Below, in pieces: positions 33,640 through 40,447 of a stretch of DNA of 64,000 nt. The DNA comes from Clostridiales bacterium (GTDB taxonomy: Bacteria > Bacillota > Clostridia > Lachnospirales > WQUN01). Positions within the stretch are counted from its first letter, which is position 1. The number at the start of each line of letters is the position of its first letter. The translations under genes and the position numbers were made by a program. Under the pieces are notes generated by a model. It was not told the DNA's origin and did no database searches. It worked only from the letters and a program-made list of their open reading frames with translations. The stretch spans positions 1-64,000 of the forward strand of contig JAITSQ010000021.1 in assembly GCA_031287685.1 (NCBI GenBank). Reading direction: 5' to 3'.

Positions 33640-34548
33640 ATGAGCGTATTTACGGAGCATTTAAGCGCGTGTTCTAAAATGGTGAAAGCCGCCGGGGTTA
33701 TTGCCGCCCCGGCGGCGCCGAAGGCGATGAGTCTTTCTGCGGCGCCAAAGGCGATGAGTTTTTCCACGGCGACGAAAGCCATGAGTTTTTCCGCCGAGCC
33801 GGCGGCTTTAAGAGTTTCCGCTTCAGCGGCGGAAAAGCCCCAGCAAGGTCGCCTTAAGGCCGAGCTTGCCGGGATAATAAGCGAACTTAAAGCCGAAGCG
33901 GAGGAAAAATGCCGCGAATGTAAGGCGGAGCTTAAAATTCTCGAAGCGGAGCGCGGCGAAACGATGGACGAAAAAGCCGCGGCGGGCGACGCGATCGACG
34001 GCGACAAGCGGGAAATGTCGAACGTCGAGGCGGAATACGCGGGCAAACTGGCGGAGATTGAAAAAATTCAAGCCCAGACGGCCGCTGACGGCAATAAGCT
34101 GGAGGAGCTGCGCCGGAAAATTGAGAACGCCAGGAAAAAGAAACGCGACATGGAGAAATGGTGCTGGGTGCCCGGATACGGGCTGTATCTGGCTATTGAC
34201 TGCGCGACCGACGACGACGTGAAGCATTATGACTCAATCTCGCGGGATATGGCCAGGCGCCGGCAGCAGATGGACAGGCTGAACGAAGAGATTAAGCGGC
34301 TTGAGCCGAGGCTGCGCGGCTGCGAAATTGAAAAGCTGTTTTTACTCGCGGAAATTAAATACTGGTCGGCGGAGCTTGAGGAAATTATAGGGCGCCTCAA
34401 CGATTTAAACCAAGAGCTTGTGCAATGGATGGGGCTGTGGAGCTATTACGAGGATACGTACGCGCGGCTTGACGCCGGGCGCGCCACTCCGGAGGAAATA
34501 CAGAGACAGCTCCTCTCGATGAGCGAGGAACTGGCGAAAATAGCCTGA
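33640..34548 (+). CDS. Second coiled-coil protein of the locus
   Basis: A 302-aa protein. The N-terminal 55 residues are Ala/Ser-rich and contain three tandem nonamers like APKAMSFST (about 30 bp each in DNA). Then come a long coiled coil (about 70-168), a short aromatic patch KWCWVPGYGLYLAID (about 173-187) and a second coiled coil to the end. No membrane helix or signal peptide. The aromatic hairpin between two coils resembles the tip region of a helical toxin component; a two-component pair with the preceding gene is an inference. GGAGGGG precedes the ATG. Confidence 0.7.
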   Translation: MSVFTEHLSACSKMVKAAGVIAAPAAPKAMSLSAAPKAMSFSTATKAMSFSAEPAALRVSASAAEKPQQGRLKAELAGIISELKAEAEEKCRECKAELKILEAERGETMDEKAAAGDAIDGDKREMSNVEAEYAGKLAEIEKIQAQTAADGNKLEELRRKIENARKKKRDMEKWCWVPGYGLYLAIDCATDDDVKHYDSISRDMARRRQQMDRLNEEIKRLEPRLRGCEIEKLFLLAEIKYWSAELEEIIGRLNDLNQELVQWMGLWSYYEDTYARLDAGRATPEEIQRQLLSMSEELAKIA

Positions 34549-34565
34549 CAAAGGAGGAATACGCA

Positions 34566-35006
34566 ATGCTTGACTCAAGAGACGTCAAGGAGCTTCACCC
34601 GTGCCTGCAGAGGGCGGCGGCGGAGCTTATAAGGCGGCTGAAGGAGGAGGGGCGCCCGGCGCTTATCACCTCCACCTACCGCGATTTTGAGAAACAGAAC
34701 GCGCTCTACGCGCAGGGGCGCACCGCGCCGGGCAAAAAGGTGACGAACGCGCAGGGCGGCTTCAGCAACCATAATTTCCGCGTCGCTTTTGATATTTGTA
34801 AAAACGTCAAGGGAGCGGAGTTTTCCGACGCGGAGTTTTTTAAGAGGGCGGGAGCGGTCTGGGAGGAAATGGGCGGCGTCTGGGGCGGTAATTTCAAAGG
34901 CTTCACCGATATGCCGCACTTTGAGTACACCGGCGGGCTGACCACTGCGGATATGCGCGGCGGGAGGAAGCTGGCGGAGGACGCGAAAATGAAGTGGGAG
35001 AAGTAA
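34566..35006 (+). CDS. M15-family peptidoglycan peptidase (endolysin-like)
   Basis: A 146-aa zinc peptidase of the VanY/Ply500/CwlK type, which cuts peptide stems of peptidoglycan. Zinc ligands and context are intact: SNHNFRVAFDI (His and Asp) and FTDMPHFEY (His), with the conserved ALITSTYRDFEKQNALYAQG before them. No signal peptide, as in phage endolysins. It sits between the coiled-coil genes and the CDC gene with 17 nt to the former. Release of leaderless toxins through wall opening is a reasonable inference. Confidence 0.88.
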   Translation: MLDSRDVKELHPCLQRAAAELIRRLKEEGRPALITSTYRDFEKQNALYAQGRTAPGKKVTNAQGGFSNHNFRVAFDICKNVKGAEFSDAEFFKRAGAVWEEMGGVWGGNFKGFTDMPHFEYTGGLTTADMRGGRKLAEDAKMKWEK

Positions 35007-35102
35007 AGGAGGAAGCAGACGACCGTCGAGTGGATTTTATTGTCAATGACCGCCGAGCCTCAAGCCTGTAAGCTTTATAAAACCGGAGGGGGGATCCGCA
35101 AT

Positions 35103-35441
35103 GTGCGAATGCTTACCATAAATAACGCGATTCATAAGGTTTATCTAAAAGATGGCCCTGAAAAGACTTGCTCCGTCTGCGGGGTTACCGCGAGGAATGT
35201 GACCGGCCGCGCGGCGTGGCTGACGGAAACTTATGCCGGAGGCTATCCCTCATATGACGGCCTGGCGCGGCTTAAAGGAACTGACGGCGAAGACGGCAGC
35301 TCGGACGAGGAATACTTTGACGACGGTCCGGCGCGGAGCGCGTGCGGCGGGGAATATTCCTGCGTTATACCGCTATGCCCAAAGTGCGGCAACCCTGAAA
35401 ACATCAGAGCGCCGCTAAGAAGGGGGCTTCGGTTTGTCTAA
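35103..35441 (+). CDS. Small Cys-rich (zinc-ribbon-like) hypothetical protein
   Basis: A 112-aa protein of unknown family. Two cysteine pairs, CSVCG and CPKCG, are spaced as in a zinc ribbon, with an acidic linker between them. GTG 35103 is 9 nt after GGAGGGGG and is better placed than the upstream TTG/ATG codons. The last residues (about RRGLRFV) and the stop come from a hairpin cassette, so the original C-terminus may be lost. Confidence 0.5.
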   Translation: MRMLTINNAIHKVYLKDGPEKTCSVCGVTARNVTGRAAWLTETYAGGYPSYDGLARLKGTDGEDGSSDEEYFDDGPARSACGGEYSCVIPLCPKCGNPENIRAPLRRGLRFV

Positions 35442-35466
35442 ATCCTTTTAGACAAACCGAAACACC
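35409..35466 (+). repeat. Hairpin cassette forming a gene 3' end
   Basis: Stem CGGTTTGTCTAAA/TTTAGACAAACCG between GGGGGCTT and AAACACCGAGC; the TAA in the left arm stops the preceding frame. Confidence 0.8.
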
Positions 35467-35539
35467 GAGCTAATCCGGCCGCCGGAACGAAAGTGCGCCT
35501 GACCAGCTTCAGAATAAAGGCGGGCTCTTGAGAACGCCG

Positions 35540-35655
35540 GCTAATACTTAATCTCAGATTAAAAAGGAGACAAACGAGCGCAGCCGAACGCCAGAGGGCG
35601 CGAGGCGTTTTAAGCGAAGTTTGACGACTATTTTAACCGGGATTAGTATAAATTG
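35540..35655. mobile_element. Third type of short element with inverted ends
   Basis: Left end AATACTTAATCTCAGATTAA and right end TTTTAACCGGGATTAGTATA are imperfect inverted repeats. The adjoining AAAAAGGAGACAAACGAGCG also occurs, inverted, at about 15490-15515 next to an identical CGGGATTAGTAT. No coding content. The 35467-35671 spacer has no gene. Confidence 0.5.
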
Positions 35656-35671
35656 ACCAAAGGAGGAGCCA

Positions 35672-37081
35672 ATGACCGTTGACGCCTACATCAACAGCCT
35701 TATCTACGACCCGCGCTCCGTCCTTGCCGACCGCTCCCCCGTCCCCTCCTGCAAAAAGGAGGAGGGGGAGCTGCGGGACGACGGCACGTTTCTGGTGACG
35801 AAAAAGAAGCTATGCACAGTGAACGGAAGCACCTCCGAGCTGACGTATATAGATTCGCTCGCGACGCGGCTTTATCCGGGGTGCTTGCTTTTGTGCAACA
35901 ACAACCTTGTCGGGAATGTGCCGAGCGTCGTCAACCTGCCGACGAAGCCCGTTAATTTCAGCATCGACCTTCCCGGCGGAAACGGCAAGCTCACCGCGGA
36001 GTCTCTGGGCAAGGGCGCGGTTGAAAACGCGGTGGAGCAAAAAATAGCGGAGTGGCGCAAGACGAACAAAAGCGGCAACATCGCCTCCAAAGTGCGCTAT
36101 AACGTCTATGAAGTTAAAAGCAGGCATAAACTCGAGGCTGACCTCGGTTTCAAGCTTGAGGCGGCGAATCAGAGCTTTAATATCGACTTCGGGATGATTG
36201 AAAAGTCGCAAAGCCGGGAGTGGATTCTCAAATACGAGCAGATTTACTACAACGTGACGCTTGACGGCTTCGTCAAGCCCAGCGACATTATCGCCGACAG
36301 CGTGACCTCCGCCGACCTTATAGTAAGCGGAGTGGACGACGACAACCCCCTGGGGGTAATAAACAACGTCAATTACGGGCGCATCGTCTACGTTCATTTC
36401 AAAACGGAGGACGCGGCGTTTGACGTCAAGGGCAGAATCGGGCTTGTTATAGGCGGGTCGGGCGCGGGCGCGAGCGCCGGCGCGAAAGCCGAGCTGGACA
36501 ATATGAGCGGCAAGGTATCCGCCGACGTTTTCGTATACGGCGGGGGCACCTCCTCTTTCGCGGGCGCGCCGCAGATTCGCCTTGACACGGTCGCGGATTT
36601 TATAGCGCGCGGGTATAACTTCGACGCGGGGCAGGTGGCCGCGCCCATAGGCTACAGCGTGGCGTTTATAAAAAACGGCGGGCAGGACCTGGCGGTTATA
36701 AACAGCTCCACAACCTATATTGAGTCCGAGACGAAAAGCTACGGCAGGGCGCGGCTGATAATCGAGCACAAGGGCGCGTTCATAAACGTATTCAATATCA
36801 CCTGGAACGAGGTTTCCTACCCGGAGGAGGGCGGAGGACCCATAAGCGCGCCGAAAAGCTGGGAGCGGAACGGCAAGCGCTCCTTTATGGGCCATAAGTT
36901 CGAGCTGACCTTCGGGGGGAACGCGAGGGATATACGCGTGCATTCGGCGGGGCTGACCGGGCTTATATGGGACAAAACCCGGGACAACTTCAGCCAGAGC
37001 TACGAAACGCCGCCCGCCGCGGAAATGCGCCTGGTAATAAGCGGCTTGCCGCTTCGGCAGCGCGCGGAAATGAAATATTAA
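35672..37081 (+). CDS. Cholesterol-dependent cytolysin (CDC) family protein
   Basis: A 469-aa protein co-linear with thiol-activated cytolysins over its whole length. Matches to the pneumolysin pattern include LYPGCLLL (67-74), FSIDLPG (96-102), QIYYNVTLDG (180-189), NYGRIVYVHF (about 224-233) and ITWNEVSYP in domain 4. It has no signal peptide, like pneumolysin. The membrane-recognition loops are altered: the undecapeptide position reads GLTGLIWDKTR (427-437) instead of ECTGLAWEWWR, and the Thr-Leu cholesterol motif reads Pro-Leu (460-461). Pore formation is likely by family; the receptor is probably not simply cholesterol. Strong AAAGGAGG site. Confidence 0.9.
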   Translation: MTVDAYINSLIYDPRSVLADRSPVPSCKKEEGELRDDGTFLVTKKKLCTVNGSTSELTYIDSLATRLYPGCLLLCNNNLVGNVPSVVNLPTKPVNFSIDLPGGNGKLTAESLGKGAVENAVEQKIAEWRKTNKSGNIASKVRYNVYEVKSRHKLEADLGFKLEAANQSFNIDFGMIEKSQSREWILKYEQIYYNVTLDGFVKPSDIIADSVTSADLIVSGVDDDNPLGVINNVNYGRIVYVHFKTEDAAFDVKGRIGLVIGGSGAGASAGAKAELDNMSGKVSADVFVYGGGTSSFAGAPQIRLDTVADFIARGYNFDAGQVAAPIGYSVAFIKNGGQDLAVINSSTTYIESETKSYGRARLIIEHKGAFINVFNITWNEVSYPEEGGGPISAPKSWERNGKRSFMGHKFELTFGGNARDIRVHSAGLTGLIWDKTRDNFSQSYETPPAAEMRLVISGLPLRQRAEMKY

Positions 37082-37100
37082 TACTACAGGAGTGATAAAA

Positions 37101-37700
37101 ATGGGCGTATTGGGAAATTTTCAGTATATAAATCAGAAAGGGCCAAACGACTGCTGGCTGGCCTGCGCGGCAATGATTGAGACTTTCAGGCGTAAGAAGG
37201 ATACCAAAGGTTCATATAGTGCCGTCAAGCTTGACGTCGGAAATGTATATGATGACCTGCTCGGAATATACAATTCAAATAAGAAACACCCCTATAGCGC
37301 AAACAGTGTACCGCAGGAGAGCGCCTCTGTCTTCCTTATAGATTACTGCGGGTATCCCGGGGAAAAGATGGGCACTGACGGCTGGGCCATCCCGACTTTT
37401 GAAGAAATTAAAGAACAGATTGACAAGAAAGAGCGGCTATTTCTGTGCTTTGTAGACTCGGCCCCGCCCCAAAAAGCTTCCGACAACGCAGCGGGGCGTT
37501 ATAAAGCTAATCGTAAAGGCGACAACGGGCATTGGATTATAATCTGCGGTTATGATGAAGCGTTCCGCGCCCAATATATTTACGTGGCGGACCCGGACCA
37601 AGGCGGTACGAAATGTATGCCATATAATTTCACAGAATACAGAGACAAGAATAATAGCGTTATGTACTGGTGGAGCACAACCTACTGTGACTATAAATGA
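37101..37700 (+). CDS. Papain-like cysteine peptidase, paralogue 1 of 4
   Basis: A 199-aa protein of the C39/AvrRpt2-like papain fold. The oxyanion Gln is Q12, the nucleophile Cys18 in NDCWLACAAM, the His144 in GHWIIICGYD and the Asp164 in YVADPD, so the active site looks complete. No signal peptide. This copy is the most divergent of the four and lies 19 nt after the CDC gene with a CAGGAG site. The DNA is visibly more AT-rich than the flanks. Substrate unknown; effector delivery by the CDC-like pore is inferred only. Confidence 0.82.
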   Translation: MGVLGNFQYINQKGPNDCWLACAAMIETFRRKKDTKGSYSAVKLDVGNVYDDLLGIYNSNKKHPYSANSVPQESASVFLIDYCGYPGEKMGTDGWAIPTFEEIKEQIDKKERLFLCFVDSAPPQKASDNAAGRYKANRKGDNGHWIIICGYDEAFRAQYIYVADPDQGGTKCMPYNFTEYRDKNNSVMYWWSTTYCDYK

Positions 37701-37747
37701 CTTCCCCAAAAAGAATGAAATATTAAAAATATTACAGGAGTGATAAA

Positions 37748-38329
37748 ATGGCTAAATTAGAAAGATTTCAGCACACGAAGCAACGACAAGAAAAGGACTG
37801 CTGGCTGGCCTGCGCGGCAATGCTTGAGGCTTACAGGCTTGAGATAAACCGTACCGACGATTTTTCAGCTGCCCCCAGCGCTATATATAACGATCTTCTC
37901 ACAGCATACCTTGACGAGAATCGTGAGATTAGTGAAGCGGCTATCCCGCAGGGTAACCCGTTTGGCTTCCTTATTAATTGTTTCGGTTATTCCAAGGAGA
38001 CGGTGGAGGTTTGCGACTACGCTATCCCGACCTTTGAGCAAATTAAAGCGCCTATTGACGCAGGGTTTCCATTACTGTGTTTTGTAGAAAGGGGTGCGCC
38101 CGGAAACGGATTCGACAAAGACGAGGGGCGTTATTTCCCTTGCGTAGGCGATGACGGGCATGCGATTATAATCTGCGGTTATGACGAAACAGGCGGCAGC
38201 CGGAATATTCTCGTGGCGGATCCGGCCCTAGACGGAATAACAACTATTCCATACAGCCCGACAGAGTATTGCGAGGAAAAGTATGTCGATAGATTATACT
38301 GGTGGGCTACAATTCTGAAAGAGTTTTAA
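37748..38329 (+). CDS. Papain-like cysteine peptidase, paralogue 2 of 4
   Basis: A 193-aa protein with a complete set: Gln (about 12-14), Cys18 in KDCWLACAAM, His138 in GHAIIICGYD and Asp158 in LVADPA. Much closer to copies 3 and 4 than to copy 1. The junction upstream (37701-37747) carries a relic of the CDC gene 3' end (GAATGAAATATTAAAAATAT), showing how the tandem arose. ACAGGAG ribosome site. Confidence 0.82.
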   Translation: MAKLERFQHTKQRQEKDCWLACAAMLEAYRLEINRTDDFSAAPSAIYNDLLTAYLDENREISEAAIPQGNPFGFLINCFGYSKETVEVCDYAIPTFEQIKAPIDAGFPLLCFVERGAPGNGFDKDEGRYFPCVGDDGHAIIICGYDETGGSRNILVADPALDGITTIPYSPTEYCEEKYVDRLYWWATILKEF

Positions 38330-38415
38330 CTGACTTCCCCCAAAAGGAGGGCTAATGACCATTTCCCTTGAACAGGGCACCCGTCGCTTTTAAAAATATT
38401 ATAGGAGTGATAATA
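38330..38415 (+). pseudogene. Duplication scar with STAS-gene 5' relic
   Basis: The spacer contains an AAAGGAGG site and a 12-codon mini-frame at 38355-38393 (MTISLEQGTRRF) matching the first codons of the STAS gene at 39681 (MTISLEQTSLSL). It then runs into the leader of the next peptidase copy (AAAAATATTATAGGAGTGAT). It marks the right boundary of the duplicated unit. Confidence 0.8.
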
Positions 38416-38997
38416 ATGACATTGGAAAGATTTCAGCACGTGAAGCAAAAACAGGACAACGACAGCTGGCTGGCCTGCGCGGCAATGCTTGAGGTTTACA
38501 GGCGTGAGAGAACCCGTACCGGTACCGACGATTTTTCGACTGACCCCAGCGGGGTATATAACGAGTTGCGCGCAACATACCTTCACGAGAATCGTGGGAT
38601 TGATGAAGCGGCTCTCCCGCAGGGTAACACGTTTGATTTCCTTATTAATCGTTTCGAGTGTCCAAATTATAAGATAGTCATTTACAAATGGGCTATCCCG
38701 ACCTTTGAGCAAATTAAATCACGGATTGACATGGGGTTTCCGTTTGTGTGTTTTGTAAAAGGCGTTGCTCCGCCAACCGAATTCGAGACTGAAGAGAAGC
38801 GTTATAACTATTGTCAGGGCGACGATGGGCATTCTGTTATAATCTGCGGTTATGATGAAGAGGCCGACGGCGGCGTCCGGAAAATTTGCGTGTCGGACCC
38901 GAAGCCTGACATAGCCGAGACGACAATTATTCCATATCATCAGACACAGTATCGCGACGGACTATACTGGTGGTTCACATTTGCTGAAAACATTTGA
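38416..38997 (+). CDS. Papain-like peptidase paralogue 3 of 4, catalytic Cys replaced
   Basis: A 193-aa protein aligned end to end with copies 2 and 4. The nucleophile position is Ser17 (NDSWLACAAM) instead of Cys, while His139 (GHSVIICGYD) and Asp161 (VSDP) remain. Either a pseudoenzyme, perhaps a binder or decoy, or a Ser variant with altered chemistry. It uses the same ATAGGAG leader as copy 4. Confidence 0.8.
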   Translation: MTLERFQHVKQKQDNDSWLACAAMLEVYRRERTRTGTDDFSTDPSGVYNELRATYLHENRGIDEAALPQGNTFDFLINRFECPNYKIVIYKWAIPTFEQIKSRIDMGFPFVCFVKGVAPPTEFETEEKRYNYCQGDDGHSVIICGYDEEADGGVRKICVSDPKPDIAETTIIPYHQTQYRDGLYWWFTFAENI

Positions 38998-39087
38998 TCG
39001 ACCTGACTTCCCCCAAAGGAGGGCTAATGACCATTCCCTTGAACAGGGCGGCCCGTAGCTTTTAAAAATATTATAGGAGTGATAATA
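38998..39087 (+). pseudogene. Second duplication scar with STAS-gene 5' relic
   Basis: As at 38330-38415, with a one-base deletion: mini-frame 39027-39065 reads MTIPLNRAARSF after an AAAGGAGG site, then the shared ATAGGAGTGATAATA leader. Confidence 0.78.
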
Positions 39088-39660
39088 ATGAAGACATTGG
39101 AAAGATTTCAGCACGTGGGGCAACGACAAGCTAACGACTGCTGGCTGGCCTGCGCGGCAATGCTTGAGGCTTACAGGCGGGAGAGAAACAATAACAGCGG
39201 TAATGCACATTCCGTCGACGCTATATATAACGAGCAGATGCGCAGATTATACCTTGTCGAGAATCGTGGGATTAATGAAGCGGCTCTCCCGCCGGGTGAC
39301 ACGATTGACTTCCTTATTAATTGTTTCGGGTATTCCCTGGAGACGGTGGACGTTTGCGAATACGCTATCCCGACCTTTGAGCAAATTAAAGAGGCTATTG
39401 ACGAAGGGTATCCACTTCTGTGTTTTGTAAAAAGGGGTGCGCCCGAAAGCGTATTCGACTATGACGAGAGGCGTTTTTTCCGTCGCGAAGGCAGAGGCGG
39501 GCAGGGGATTATAATCTGCGGTTATGACGAAACAGGCGGCGGCGAGAATATTCTCGTGGCGGACCCGGCCCTAGAAGGAATAACAACTATTCCATATAGC
39601 CCGACAAAGTATGTCGAGGGAATATACTGGTGGGCTACAGTTCTGAAAAAGTTTGACTGA
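39088..39660 (+). CDS. Papain-like peptidase paralogue 4 of 4, catalytic His replaced
   Basis: A 190-aa protein. Cys18 is present (NDCWLACAAM) and Asp159 (LVADP) is retained, but the His position is Gln139 (GGQGIIICGYD). This is the reciprocal loss to copy 3. It ends 20 nt before the STAS gene. Confidence 0.8.
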   Translation: MKTLERFQHVGQRQANDCWLACAAMLEAYRRERNNNSGNAHSVDAIYNEQMRRLYLVENRGINEAALPPGDTIDFLINCFGYSLETVDVCEYAIPTFEQIKEAIDEGYPLLCFVKRGAPESVFDYDERRFFRREGRGGQGIIICGYDETGGGENILVADPALEGITTIPYSPTKYVEGIYWWATVLKKFD

Positions 39661-39680
39661 CTTCCCCAAAGGAGGACTAT

Positions 39681-40028
39681 ATGACCATATCCCTTGAACA
39701 GACCAGCCTGTCGCTTTTGAACGGCCCGTCGCTTTTGATCAGGCTCAACGGGCGGCTCGACTCAAAAACCGCCCCGCGGCTTGAGGAGGCGTTCGCCGGC
39801 GTGCCGAAGTTCGCCGAATTGACGCTTGAGCTGTCCGAGCTTGACTATATATCGAGCGCGGGCCTGCGCGTCCTGCTCATAATGCATAAAGGCGCGCGCG
39901 GCCTCGGGGCGCGGATGAAGCTGCGCGGCGTCGGCGAAGCCGTTATGGAGGTGCTTGAGGCGGCGGGCTTTACGGAATATCTCGACGTCAAAAGGTTCAA
40001 GGCCGCTCCCCGGAGGGGCGCCGGCTGA
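39681..40028 (+). CDS. STAS-domain anti-sigma factor antagonist
   Basis: A 115-aa single STAS domain of the SpoIIAA/RsbV type. The phosphorylatable Ser lies in LDYISSAGLRVLL (about 55). In partner switching the dephosphorylated form binds the kinase and frees its target. It overlaps the kinase gene by one base and is downstream of the peptidase repeats, whose scars carry copies of its 5' end. AAAGGAGG precedes the ATG. Confidence 0.9.
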   Translation: MTISLEQTSLSLLNGPSLLIRLNGRLDSKTAPRLEEAFAGVPKFAELTLELSELDYISSAGLRVLLIMHKGARGLGARMKLRGVGEAVMEVLEAAGFTEYLDVKRFKAAPRRGAG

Positions 40029-40447
40029 TGACGGAGCGGATAACCGTCTCCGCGGATAAGGAGAACGCGGAGACGCTCCTGGACTGGATTGACGAAAAAA
40101 TGGCGGCGGCGGGCTTCGGCTCCCGGGCGCGGCGCGAGATGCGCCTTGCTTCCGAGGAAGTGTTCGTAAACATCTCCGAACACTCAGTCAAGCGCGGAAG
40201 CCGCGCCGTGACGGTGCTCTGCGGCTTCGGCGTGGAGGAGCTTTCGCTGACCTTCATAGACGACGGCGGGGCGTACAACCCGCTTGAACGCCCCGCCCCG
40301 GACATAACCCTGCCGCTGGAGCAGCGCGAAATAGGCGGGTTGGGGGTTTTCCTCGTGAAGAAGTTCACCGACCGCGCGGAATACCGCCGCGAAACCGGGC
40401 TAAACTACCTCGCGATATTTAAGAATAAAAAGGCGGGGGATTCGTGA
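40028..40447 (+). CDS. HATPase anti-sigma serine kinase (RsbW/SpoIIAB-like)
   Basis: A 139-aa GHKL ATPase. The N box is SEEVFVNISEHS, the G1 box is FIDDGGAYNPL and the G2 box is GGLGVFLVKKF. It is expected to phosphorylate the STAS protein before it and to bind a sigma factor or other target. No sigma gene is present in the window. Overlaps both neighbours (1 and 4 nt), so the three genes are translationally coupled. Confidence 0.9.
   Translation: MTERITVSADKENAETLLDWIDEKMAAAGFGSRARREMRLASEEVFVNISEHSVKRGSRAVTVLCGFGVEELSLTFIDDGGAYNPLERPAPDITLPLEQREIGGLGVFLVKKFTDRAEYRRETGLNYLAIFKNKKAGDS

Noticed and set aside
38355..38393. Regulatory leader peptide before peptidase copy 3
   Set aside because: The 12-codon frame matches the STAS gene start, so it is best read as a duplication relic; the copy at 39027 has a deletion changing the peptide.
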